IMG/VR virus record: IMGVR_UViG_3300030103_003222
Coordinates: 1-64,000 of that record
Length of the DNA stretch: 64,000 nucleotides
Strand: one strand, 5' to 3'
Source: a virus
Shown here: positions 32,769 through 40,872 of the stretch, one piece after another
Layout of the letters: each line of letters starts with the position of its first letter
Numbering within the stretch: position 1 is the first letter of the stretch
Program-made: the position numbers and the translations under genes
The notes under the pieces: model-generated
Database searches by the model: none
Seen by the model: the letters and a program-made list of their open reading frames with translations, nothing else
What the model was told of the DNA's origin: nothing

Positions 32769-34360
32769 TGCCTGTCGTCTTCAACCCCGGTGAGCCTGAG
32801 ACTCGCCCTCTTGACCCCACCGCGATGGTCTACACGACGCCGCAGAAGGTGGCTGACTACCTCGGTATTGGGCCACAGGAGCCTGTGCTCGCATCTGCTG
32901 ACTCTGTGAGCGACGGCGTGTTCATCACTGGCGAAGACTACCGCCGCTGCGGCACCGAGGTTGGCGACACCATCCTCATCTACAGCGACGCCAACCCTCT
33001 TGGCGTTGAGAAAGAGATTACCGGCATCAGCAACGGTGGCACCAGTGGTGTGAAACTGGAGTTCACCGGCTCTTTCACTCACGCTGATTTTGAGGCGGCA
33101 GACAACGCCTACGTGCAGAATCTCGCATCGTTCACCAACGCCAAGGTGGGTCGACAACGCGGTGTCACCAAGGCGATTGTGCAGGCACGTATTCGTGAGG
33201 TGCAAGACAAAATCGACAACATCACGCACACAGCGTGGCGTCCCTACATTGTCGCTGCAGAGTTCATCAATTTTGACACGTATAAGCCATACAGGCGTCG
33301 ATATTACACCGATTATGTCGGCACTACACCGCTTCTGTTCCGCAGCGTGCAACAGGTTCTGCGATTGGAACTGTGGCAGGGTGACGACTACCGTGAGATT
33401 TGTGGTGCTGAAGCCCGACTGCAGATTCCTGAAGACGTGCGAGCCATCAGTGGCTCTATTGTTCTGTCACCCGGAAACGGGACCTCCGTGACGTTGACTG
33501 CGGAGAAGGACTCTGCTGCCACGGCCACCACCACCAAGTGGCGCACGGACTTTGACGCCACGACCACTGCGCAGAACCTCGCGGACCTCATCAACAAGGA
33601 AGACCGCGTCAGCAAGGCGTCTGTTGAGTTCAGCCCTGCCTTCACCCTCGAAGGCTCTACGTCAAACGTGGCCGTCCACAACGAGTTCCTCGCCTCAGCC
33701 AATGCCGAATACGGCACGGGAATCGTCAAACTCTCCAGCATGCGTCAAGCGAAGGGCGGTGAAGTTTGCAGCCTCGTCTGCACTGACAGCACCATCGGCA
33801 TCTCACAGACTGCGCAGCAGACCACCGCCTTCAGTGCTGTTGTGGACACCGATGACGTGCAGGTCACTTCGACTGGGGGCTTTGCCAAGGCGGGTGTTGC
33901 GACAGATGGCACCAACGTCTTTCGCTACACCGCAGTGTCCGATACCAAGTTTCTGAACTGCACAGCGGTCATCGGCTCGCTCGGCTCACTGAGCGGCAAC
34001 ATCAGTCAACACTTGCTGCAACTCGACTTGCAGGGTGGGAGCGCCAGTGGCGACAACGCCCGTTTCAAGGACTGGTGGCTCGACCACGACATGGGTATCA
34101 TTTACTTCAACAACTCATACCCCTTCTTCGAGTGGAACGCCGTCAAGGTGTCCTACATCTACGGTGAGCGCTATTTGGAGAAGGCCATTGAGGAGGTCGC
34201 CACGAAGATGGTGGTCATTGACCTGCTCATGTCTGATGACCGCAGCGTGCTGCTGCCTGAAGGGACCAACAACATCGACCTCTCAGCCAAGGTGCAGTTG
34301 CTGCAGTCTGAGATTGACCGCATTCTCCCACGGTATCAGGAAATCGTCCTGTTCGAGTGA
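32768..34360 (+). CDS. Head-tail connector/adaptor
   Basis: This 530-residue protein lies between the small head genes and the neck genes. The N-terminal (about 25-45 and 140-210) and C-terminal (about 455-530) helical parts, with YIYGERYLEKAIEEVATKMVVIDLLM, resemble the helical adaptor proteins (HK97 gp6-like) that join the portal to the neck. A beta-rich middle region of about 250 residues, with Thr/Ser/Ala-rich strands, appears inserted. Assignment is from this pattern and from gene order. ATG 32768 overlaps the previous stop. Confidence 0.6.
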   Translation: MPVVFNPGEPETRPLDPTAMVYTTPQKVADYLGIGPQEPVLASADSVSDGVFITGEDYRRCGTEVGDTILIYSDANPLGVEKEITGISNGGTSGVKLEFTGSFTHADFEAADNAYVQNLASFTNAKVGRQRGVTKAIVQARIREVQDKIDNITHTAWRPYIVAAEFINFDTYKPYRRRYYTDYVGTTPLLFRSVQQVLRLELWQGDDYREICGAEARLQIPEDVRAISGSIVLSPGNGTSVTLTAEKDSAATATTTKWRTDFDATTTAQNLADLINKEDRVSKASVEFSPAFTLEGSTSNVAVHNEFLASANAEYGTGIVKLSSMRQAKGGEVCSLVCTDSTIGISQTAQQTTAFSAVVDTDDVQVTSTGGFAKAGVATDGTNVFRYTAVSDTKFLNCTAVIGSLGSLSGNISQHLLQLDLQGGSASGDNARFKDWWLDHDMGIIYFNNSYPFFEWNAVKVSYIYGERYLEKAIEEVATKMVVIDLLMSDDRSVLLPEGTNNIDLSAKVQLLQSEIDRILPRYQEIVLFE

Positions 34361-34369
34361 GGTGGGTGT

Positions 34370-34711
34370 GTGGTTAGCGACATCCTCGATGACCTCTTTA
34401 ACGCAGCAGCGAAAGACATGGCCGACCCCAAAGTGCAGTCTGAACTCCAGCAGTTCGTCAAGGAGCACGATGGAAACTACCGTCGTGCCGTTGAGCAGCA
34501 GGAACTGGGGATGGACGGTATCAACCGCAACGAGTCGGGCGATTATGAGCAGCGTGGACGCAAACCGGAGGAGAGCGTTCTTAACGCAGCGCTGGGTAGG
34601 GTCGATAAGCGGATGCTGACGGAGTCTCCTGACCTCGTCAAGCAAAAACTCACAGTCAGTGCAGGTAATGTCACTCTTGACAAGAAGGCGTATCGAAGGG
34701 AGGTGGAGTGA
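34370..34711 (+). CDS. Neck-region protein, unknown
   Basis: This 113-residue, highly charged, mainly helical protein starts at GTG 34370 behind GAGGTGGGTG and ends at the next start. No known domain is visible. Gene order (connector, this gene, tail terminator) suggests a stopper or neck protein, though it lacks clear beta-barrel pattern. Unproven. Confidence 0.55.
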   Translation: MVSDILDDLFNAAAKDMADPKVQSELQQFVKEHDGNYRRAVEQQELGMDGINRNESGDYEQRGRKPEESVLNAALGRVDKRMLTESPDLVKQKLTVSAGNVTLDKKAYRREVE

Positions 34712-35157
34712 TGGTCGCAACGTGGACTGAAGGCCTCGATGTAGTCATCGCTGTGCTGGAGGATTGGAACCGCGCCAACACGAGCAACATCAAGCCGGTC
34801 ATTGCTGACATCGCCACCGTCAACCCTGAGCGTGGGAAGCGCCTCGACATGAAAAAGTCGGACTACGTCATGTGCTACGAGACGGCGCACAACGAAGAAG
34901 CGCCTGAATTGCTCTATGACTTCGTCACGACGCGCATCAACATCACTGTTGACATGCGCACGATGCGTGGGCGTAAGCACATGCAAGCGATGGAAAACGA
35001 GGTGCGTCGCCTCATTCACACCAAGCGCAAGGGCGACGGAGTGTCGTTCGACCGCTTGGTTTTCAAAACGCGGACAGACCTGTCTGACCGCACCAAGAGC
35101 CTATTCCGCATGACCTTTCAAATCGAGGTTGTTATATTCGCGGAACTCGTGCCATAA
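34711..35157 (+). CDS. Tail terminator/completion protein
   Basis: This 148-residue protein has the alpha/beta pattern of tail completion proteins: an N-terminal helix (GLDVVIAVLEDWNRAN), a middle strand-helix (INITVDMRTMRGRKHMQAMENEVRRLI) and final strands (FRMTFQIEVVIFAEL). It lies just before the tail tube gene, the usual place of the terminator, which caps the tail and joins it to the head. ATG 34711 is behind GGGAGGTGGAGTG. Confidence 0.7.
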   Translation: MVATWTEGLDVVIAVLEDWNRANTSNIKPVIADIATVNPERGKRLDMKKSDYVMCYETAHNEEAPELLYDFVTTRINITVDMRTMRGRKHMQAMENEVRRLIHTKRKGDGVSFDRLVFKTRTDLSDRTKSLFRMTFQIEVVIFAELVP

Positions 35158-35168
35158 GGTGAGCCAAC

Positions 35169-37127
35169 ATGCCGTCGACTGTCTACAAGGGTGACTTGAC
35201 CGAGGTGTCCTTCGGACACGAGACTGCACTTCGGTTGGACCACGACTACGCTGGCTCCTTCGGTTTCCAACTCACGACCGTGACCGCTGCCGACGAAACG
35301 TCGGTCATTACGTTGTCCAACGGGGCATCCGGCACGCCCGTCAACGGCGGTATTCTCAAAGTGCCCATCGGTATGCTGGTCGGTGTCAAGGTCAGCATTA
35401 TTGGCGGTGGGAACTTCACTGACGACAATGGGCGACTCTTCACGGTCATCGCTCAGACCAAGAACACGTTCACGGTGACGCCTGCTCTCAATGAAGCCAA
35501 CTTGACATCCAGCGCTGCCGGCGATGCGCTCATCTTCCACTCGCTTGCGATGCCCAGCGTTGACGTGAACTCCGGGCACAACGACAACGCAAATGCTTCG
35601 ACAGAGCGTTCGCTGCTCGACCAATTCGTCGGTCTGACGGCTACTGTGACGTTGCCCGAGACGAAGGTGGACCTCAAGCGCTATCACGTCGTTGGCCTTG
35701 GCCGCGACGTCGCTGTGCAGGTGCCGGGTCGTTTCGTCAACCAAGGTGGCTCGTTTGAGGTCAACATGCATAACCCACGCTGGCTCTATTACTGCCTCGG
35801 TATGGAGTCTGTGGACGTCGGCACGACGTATGACGCATTGTGCGACAACAACAACTACACGTTGAATGGCGCCATCAAGGCGGGTGCGACGGTCATCACC
35901 TTTGCTGGCACTGGCACTCCTGATTTCGCCAGCGTCTCTTCTCCCGTTGGAGCGGGTGATTACGTTATCATCAAAGACACGACTTCTGCTGACATCATCA
36001 CGTATCGAGAGGCTGACAGTGGGAAGAAGTTCGGTGATGCCGGCACCGCCATCAACGATTACTTCGACACCACCGAAACGAGTGAAATCCGCCGTATCGT
36101 GGCCATCACTGGGTCCAACAAAATCTTCCTTGACGGCGCTCTGCTCTTCCCCCATGCCACGGGTAAGTCGATTCGCTTTGCTCGCTTCAACAGCGATTCT
36201 ACGCAGGGAAGTCCCGACCGTGCCAGCACGGGCGCGTTGACCAACGGTGTGACCCGTCTGCTCTATTCCCGCTCTCATGTGCCATCTTTCGCCATGGAGG
36301 TCAGCATCCGACGCCGCGATAGCGATGGTGGTGACGGTGCTGGCGTGACGGACGGGGTATCGGAAACCGACGTGACTGACGAAGCCGTTGACGGTGGGAG
36401 CACCGACAACAAGCAATTGACGCGTGTGTTCCGTGGCTGCAAGGTCAAGGACTTCTCGCTCACGGCTGATACAGACGCCGCGCTGCGGCTCAACGTCAAC
36501 TTTGACTCGACGCTCTGCTACACGGACACTGGGCGGCTTGAGGCGTCCAACAAGGGCGACCGCTACGACACTCACCGCATGTTTGAGGACACGGCCAACA
36601 CCGACGCCAAGCGCAAGGAGAGCGGCATCGCTCCGGGCACGCAGAAGCCCTTCATGTTCTATAACGGGACCGTCACCTTTGCCGGTCGCCGCATTGGGCA
36701 GGTTGTCTCTTTCACACTCAACGGTAGCACGGGTGTGCAGCAGTTCTACACCATCAACGGTGCGGCTGTGACCGACGCTGCAACCGACCAAACGCCGTTC
36801 GCTGGTTCGCGCAACGCCTCGTTGTCTGTTGAGGGCAAGACCGAATACAGCATGGACATGGAAATCATCGTGGAAGACCCAGTCTTCTACCACGAGATGC
36901 GCCGCGCAGTCGGCCGCGACCCAACGACCGCTGACATGATTCGCCTGTCTTTCACCAAACCCGGCACGGCAAGCGGGCGTGAGTCGCTGGACATCATGCT
37001 GGACGACTATTACATCACGGAAGCGGGTCTGCCGATTCCTGAAGACAAGGGACCAATCCGTGCACCACTCAAGGTGCTACCCAAGGCCATTCGCGTGGTA
37101 TCGACGGACACGCTCTTCCACTGCTGA
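35169..37127 (+). CDS. Major tail (tube) protein
   Basis: This 652-residue protein begins MPSTVYKGDLTEVSFGHE and is built of many beta segments. It follows the terminator and precedes the tail chaperones, the place of the tail tube protein. It is longer than a typical tube protein, which suggests extra domains displayed on the outside of the tail. The C-terminal 100 residues (RLSFTKPGTASGRESLDIMLDDYYITEAG) look like the conserved core. No sheath gene is seen next to it. The start is behind AAGGTGAG. Confidence 0.75.
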   Translation: MPSTVYKGDLTEVSFGHETALRLDHDYAGSFGFQLTTVTAADETSVITLSNGASGTPVNGGILKVPIGMLVGVKVSIIGGGNFTDDNGRLFTVIAQTKNTFTVTPALNEANLTSSAAGDALIFHSLAMPSVDVNSGHNDNANASTERSLLDQFVGLTATVTLPETKVDLKRYHVVGLGRDVAVQVPGRFVNQGGSFEVNMHNPRWLYYCLGMESVDVGTTYDALCDNNNYTLNGAIKAGATVITFAGTGTPDFASVSSPVGAGDYVIIKDTTSADIITYREADSGKKFGDAGTAINDYFDTTETSEIRRIVAITGSNKIFLDGALLFPHATGKSIRFARFNSDSTQGSPDRASTGALTNGVTRLLYSRSHVPSFAMEVSIRRRDSDGGDGAGVTDGVSETDVTDEAVDGGSTDNKQLTRVFRGCKVKDFSLTADTDAALRLNVNFDSTLCYTDTGRLEASNKGDRYDTHRMFEDTANTDAKRKESGIAPGTQKPFMFYNGTVTFAGRRIGQVVSFTLNGSTGVQQFYTINGAAVTDAATDQTPFAGSRNASLSVEGKTEYSMDMEIIVEDPVFYHEMRRAVGRDPTTADMIRLSFTKPGTASGRESLDIMLDDYYITEAGLPIPEDKGPIRAPLKVLPKAIRVVSTDTLFHC

Positions 37128-37136
37128 GGTGACAAC

Positions 37137-37667
37137 ATGACCGACCGATTGACTGCTTTCCATTACCGCCGCAAGACCCCTGTTGATTACGCGCACTGGT
37201 TTGCGGAGCACATCGGGGTGGAGGGTATCGTCCTCGACAGGGTGCCTCGTGAGAAGGAGCGCATCGAAGACCTTGTGTTGACCCTGACCGCCCCGCACGA
37301 GTCGGAGATTCAGCCGACCACTGAGTCGAATGACCCGGAGAACATCCCCGACACCGAGGTTGAAGACATCCCCAACAGCGAGGACTTTCCCGCTGAACTT
37401 TCCTACGATGCCATGACGCTTGTTGAACTCCGCGAAGAGTGCAAGCGCCGTGGTCTTCCCTACTACGGCACCAAGGCTGAGATTGCTCTCCGCCTAAAGC
37501 GTGACGATGAAGGGATTGAAGAGTCCACACCGACGCCGGAGGCCCCCGATGAAGAATCGGCTGCCGAGGAAGAAGTGGACGCCCCCGCTGATGAAGCGGC
37601 TGCGACCGAGGTGGAGATGAATGAAGACAGTGAGCGACAAGACCAAACTGCTGAGACAGAAGAATGA
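37137..37667 (+). CDS. SAP-domain tail-region protein
   Basis: This 176-residue protein has LSYDAMTLVELREECKRRG and YYGTKAEIALRLKRDD (about residues 84-120), a clear SAP-type helix-linker-helix pattern with the usual G-T-K. SAP domains often bind nucleic acid. The last 50 residues are very acidic. It starts after GAGGTGAC, and its end overlaps the following gene by 47 bases. A tail-assembly role is likely by position. Why a SAP domain is in this place is unknown. Confidence 0.65.
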   Translation: MTDRLTAFHYRRKTPVDYAHWFAEHIGVEGIVLDRVPREKERIEDLVLTLTAPHESEIQPTTESNDPENIPDTEVEDIPNSEDFPAELSYDAMTLVELREECKRRGLPYYGTKAEIALRLKRDDEGIEESTPTPEAPDEESAAEEEVDAPADEAAATEVEMNEDSERQDQTAETEE

Positions 37668-37992
37668 GAAGATGCACGAGATTCCTGTAGACCCCGATGA
37701 CCCAAATGTGGTCATGCGGGTGTGGGTCAGGGACATCTCATTCTTTGACATGCAGCAGGCCGCTCAAGCCATGCTCGATTTCGAGTCTGACGGTTCATTC
37801 AACATCAACCTCGCCGCCTACTGGCGCCACGCTTTCACGCACTGGATTGTCCGCTCTGAACCGGAGATGACCAGCAGCGAACTGCTTGACCTCAGAGGCG
37901 ACATCGGCCAGCGCATTTCGTCGCTGCTACCTTCGCCCAACGCGCTTGCGGAGGCGATTCAGGGAGATTTTACGCAAGGCGACAGTCAGTGA
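37621..37992 (+). CDS. Tail assembly chaperone, first
   Basis: This 123-residue protein, with DPDDPNVVMRVWVRDISFFDMQQA and a helical rest, lies between tail tube and tape measure, the place of tail assembly chaperones (gpG-like). It overlaps the previous gene by 47 bases, and ATG 37621 has GAGGTGGAG upstream; ATG 37672 is a weaker alternative. It does not run into the next gene by frameshift: the two are joined by a GTGA overlap. Confidence 0.65.
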   Translation: MKTVSDKTKLLRQKNEKMHEIPVDPDDPNVVMRVWVRDISFFDMQQAAQAMLDFESDGSFNINLAAYWRHAFTHWIVRSEPEMTSSELLDLRGDIGQRISSLLPSPNALAEAIQGDFTQGDSQ

Positions 37993-38264
37993 TTGAGGCC
38001 TTCCTCAGTCGAAAGACGGTCGCCACTGCAGAAGACATGCAGATGCAATTGGAATTGTGGGCCTACATCATCGCCAAACACTACGGTATATCGTTGAAGG
38101 AAGTGCATGAGATGAGTCCTGAGACGTTCCAGCAGTCGTTGACTTGGGCCTTCGTTGGAAGGAGTCAAGAGGAAAAGGACATGAAGAGGCAGCGCCAAGA
38201 AGCAAACAGCGGGGGCCGTGAGACGGTCAGCCTCGACTATGATTGGCTCAGTGAGGACTTCTGA
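37989..38264 (+). CDS. Tail assembly chaperone, second
   Basis: This 91-residue helical protein (ELWAYIIAKHYGISLKEVHEM) starts at GTG 37989, overlapping the previous stop, and ends at the ATG of the tape measure. Size, helical content and place suit the second tail chaperone (gpT-like), which helps to fold and wind the tape measure. No frameshift site is needed, since the gene has its own start. Confidence 0.6.
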   Translation: MIEAFLSRKTVATAEDMQMQLELWAYIIAKHYGISLKEVHEMSPETFQQSLTWAFVGRSQEEKDMKRQRQEANSGGRETVSLDYDWLSEDF

Positions 38265-39601
38265 TGGTGGGACTTTCAGCGATTGCCAGCCTTGGGGCCA
38301 GCGTAGGTGCGCTTGGCGGTGCTCTGAGCAGTGCCTCATCTCTACTCGCGGGTATTGGGCAAAGCGTGAAAAAAGCGGGGCAGGCAATTAAGCAATCATT
38401 TGGCGAGGCAAAGGACTTCATCATCGAAAAGTTTGAGGGCATCAAGACGTGGTGGCAGGACAACGTCGTGCCAATTTGGCAGACACTGTCTGACGCGGCT
38501 ATGCCCATCATTCAGTCTGTCGTTGACTTCTTCACCACTACGTTCGGCTCAGGTTTTGATTTACTTAAGGCAGCATGGGAATCAGTCACCGGAGTGCTTA
38601 GCGTCACATGGAATGCTGTTGTCCAGCCCCTCATCGAACTCTTCACTGGTTCATTCACGGGCGGCATGGCGCTGCTGCAGGGTGATTTCAGCGGTGCGAT
38701 GGAGGCAGTAAAGGGCATTTGGGACAACGTCGTGATGCCGCTTATCCAGCCGTTTGTTGACTCGTTCAAGACAGGTTTGGCTCTCGTTAAGGGTGACTGG
38801 GATGGCGTCATTACGGGCCTCAAGGCCGTGTGGGATGGCACCATCGGTCCCTTGGTCAGTGCGTTTGTCGACCCGTTCCTGAACGCTCTGAGCAGCATTC
38901 GTGAGCGATGGAGTGAGATGACTAAAACCATGCGTGAGCGGTTCGGTTTTATTGACGCCATCTTCACCAAACTGGAAGAGTTCAAGGCCAAGTTCGACTT
39001 CATTCGCGACAACTGGTCACTCATCATAAACGCCATGAAAACGCGTTTTGAGAAGTTCATTGAACCCCTCAAGGACAAACTCGCAGGGCCTGTTGAGAAA
39101 CTGAAAGACAAGATGGAGATTGTCAAAACGCGCTTCAGCGAACTCAAGACCAGCATGGAAGATTTTCGAGATACGCTTGTGGATGCCTTTGAGACTCACA
39201 TTCAACCGAAGTTCGAGAAACTCAAGGAACTGATTGACGACATCAAAACGGGTTATGACAACATCAAGGGCTTTGTTGGCGATACCAAGGACAACATCTT
39301 GGGAAGAAGCGAAGGGGGTGGCGGCGGATTCTCTGCTGGAGGTGTCGCTTCAGGGCCAACAAGTGGCTACACTGCTACACTTCACGGCACAGAAGCCATC
39401 GTTCCTCTACCGAACGGGAGGTCCATTCCAGTGGAAATGAAGGGTGATGCCGCAGGTTCGCAGACGTTCAACATCACCGTCAACGCCAGCGGCATCACAG
39501 ACCGCAGCGACAAACGCCAGTTGGCGCGTGAAATTGGCAACATGTTGCAGCAAGAAGTCGCCCGTGCCGTGGGCGGTAGCACCACACGAGGGAGGTTCTG
39601 A
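38264..39601 (+). CDS. Tape measure protein
   Basis: This 445-residue protein has a Gly/Ser/Ala-rich start, repeated Trp-containing amphipathic units (about 55-205, e.g. VKGIWDNVVMPLIQPFVDSF and LKAVWDGTIGPLVSAFVDPF), long charged helices (about 210-350) and a C-terminal GGVASGPTSGYTATLHGTE, as is typical of tape measures, which set the tail length. At about 1.5 angstroms per residue, the tail would be roughly 65 nm, rather short. ATG 38264 overlaps the previous stop. Confidence 0.9.
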   Translation: MVGLSAIASLGASVGALGGALSSASSLLAGIGQSVKKAGQAIKQSFGEAKDFIIEKFEGIKTWWQDNVVPIWQTLSDAAMPIIQSVVDFFTTTFGSGFDLLKAAWESVTGVLSVTWNAVVQPLIELFTGSFTGGMALLQGDFSGAMEAVKGIWDNVVMPLIQPFVDSFKTGLALVKGDWDGVITGLKAVWDGTIGPLVSAFVDPFLNALSSIRERWSEMTKTMRERFGFIDAIFTKLEEFKAKFDFIRDNWSLIINAMKTRFEKFIEPLKDKLAGPVEKLKDKMEIVKTRFSELKTSMEDFRDTLVDAFETHIQPKFEKLKELIDDIKTGYDNIKGFVGDTKDNILGRSEGGGGGFSAGGVASGPTSGYTATLHGTEAIVPLPNGRSIPVEMKGDAAGSQTFNITVNASGITDRSDKRQLAREIGNMLQQEVARAVGGSTTRGRF

Positions 39602-39603
39602 AC

Positions 39604-40863
39604 ATGAATCAACCAGTGCGTATTCTGTTCAGCAATCAGAAGAAGATGGACGAGCACTATCCCGGTGGAATGGAACTCATGGCGACGTCCATTCAGATGG
39701 ACGTTGAGCGGAAGTTCAACCCAATTCCCATTCCGCTTGGGGGTGGCGCTCGATTCGGCATTGACATGAACAGCGTCAACAGTGCCATTCAGATTGAGGG
39801 CGTTCTGACTGACGATGACCCAGCAGGGCGCACCGTTAGTGGAACCAAAGCCGTGGCTGAAATTGACGTTGCATTCGACTCTTCAAGCAAGGTCGCGGTT
39901 GGTGCCCTACAGGCCGTCACAACATCGAATTATGCTTCTGCAAAAGGCATTGGAATCAGCGTAGGTGGAGTGGAGTGGAGAATCTTCCTCAGCGAAACAC
40001 ATGGCTCCGCCAGCATTGGTGACGTCAGTTTCGAGTCACTCACTCTTGGAACGTCTGCACGCACAGCAAACGTGCGTATTTTCGTTAGTTCAGGCCCAAC
40101 ATACGCCACTGCCCCGCAGGTAGCAACGGCTATTGCATCCGCCATCAACAACACAACTCAAAGCGGTTGGGAAATGCCCTTCACTGCCTCAGTTCTGACG
40201 TCAAAACTCAAACCGTCTGTGGGTGCCACGCTTGTCTCAATTGAATACGACGAAGTCGGGAGCGCTGGAAACGACGCCGTCCTCTCTCAATCTTCGTTGA
40301 CTTCCCGAGCCTTGGGTTCGCCTTTTAAGTTTCAGAGCAGAGACTTTAGCGGCGGTCGAGACAAGTCCAGTGCTTTTGCCCGCTCTGCTGGTGACAAACT
40401 GCAGGACCTCTACGGTATCGTCCACAATACGCAGAAGCCCGGCTCTTCTATCGTCGCTGGTGCGGCTATTGGAGCCGGTGCTGCTGCCTTGACAGTCGCT
40501 ACTGGTGGGGCTGCGGCTATTGCTGGTGCAGCCTTATTCGGTAGTAGTGCGGGTTATTTGGCGGGTGGAGGACTGGCTCTTTTCGTAGATGGCGACTACC
40601 CCAGTCAACTCATCATTCCGTATAATTCGATGCTTACGGCAGACAGCGGTGAACTGTATTCGGTGCGCCATCTTCGTCTTGCTCTTGGGCTTGGGAAGAG
40701 AAGAGAAGACAAATTGTCAACGACAAACACGAGCACGAAGCAAAATGATGGAGACGACATTGCCATCCGTGGGGGTATCAAGAGCCTGACGTTGGGCCAT
40801 CAGGCGGGTGAAACCATTTACTCCTTCCGTATGACCTACCTGCCCGTCAACATTCTACTGTGA
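39604..40863 (+). CDS. Distal tail/baseplate protein
   Basis: This 419-residue protein follows the tape measure, where siphoviruses have the distal tail (Dit-like) protein. It has beta-rich N-terminal parts (about 1-240), a Gly/Ala-rich hydrophobic segment (about 285-330, VAGAAIGAGAAALTVATGG) that could insert in a membrane, and a final strand region. It starts three bases after the previous stop. Assignment is from gene order. Confidence 0.6.
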   Translation: MNQPVRILFSNQKKMDEHYPGGMELMATSIQMDVERKFNPIPIPLGGGARFGIDMNSVNSAIQIEGVLTDDDPAGRTVSGTKAVAEIDVAFDSSSKVAVGALQAVTTSNYASAKGIGISVGGVEWRIFLSETHGSASIGDVSFESLTLGTSARTANVRIFVSSGPTYATAPQVATAIASAINNTTQSGWEMPFTASVLTSKLKPSVGATLVSIEYDEVGSAGNDAVLSQSSLTSRALGSPFKFQSRDFSGGRDKSSAFARSAGDKLQDLYGIVHNTQKPGSSIVAGAAIGAGAAALTVATGGAAAIAGAALFGSSAGYLAGGGLALFVDGDYPSQLIIPYNSMLTADSGELYSVRHLRLALGLGKRREDKLSTTNTSTKQNDGDDIAIRGGIKSLTLGHQAGETIYSFRMTYLPVNILL

Positions 40864-40872
40864 GGTGATACC

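Noticed and set aside
32420-33352. Reverse-strand frame of 310 codons opposite small head genes and connector
   Set aside because: Conflicts with several overlapping plus-strand genes with good ribosome binding sites.
35118-36893. Long reverse-strand frame (591 codons) opposite the tail tube gene
   Set aside because: It mirrors a well-supported gene; the peptide is Arg/Val/Asp/His-rich as expected from the reverse of biased codons.
35169-37127. Tail sheath protein
   Set aside because: Place and pattern fit a tube protein, and no second large tail-shaft gene is present, so a contractile tail is not supported.
37600-38000. Programmed frameshift between the two tail chaperones
   Set aside because: The second gene has its own GTG start in a GTGA overlap and I saw no clear slippery sequence, so a frameshift is not needed.
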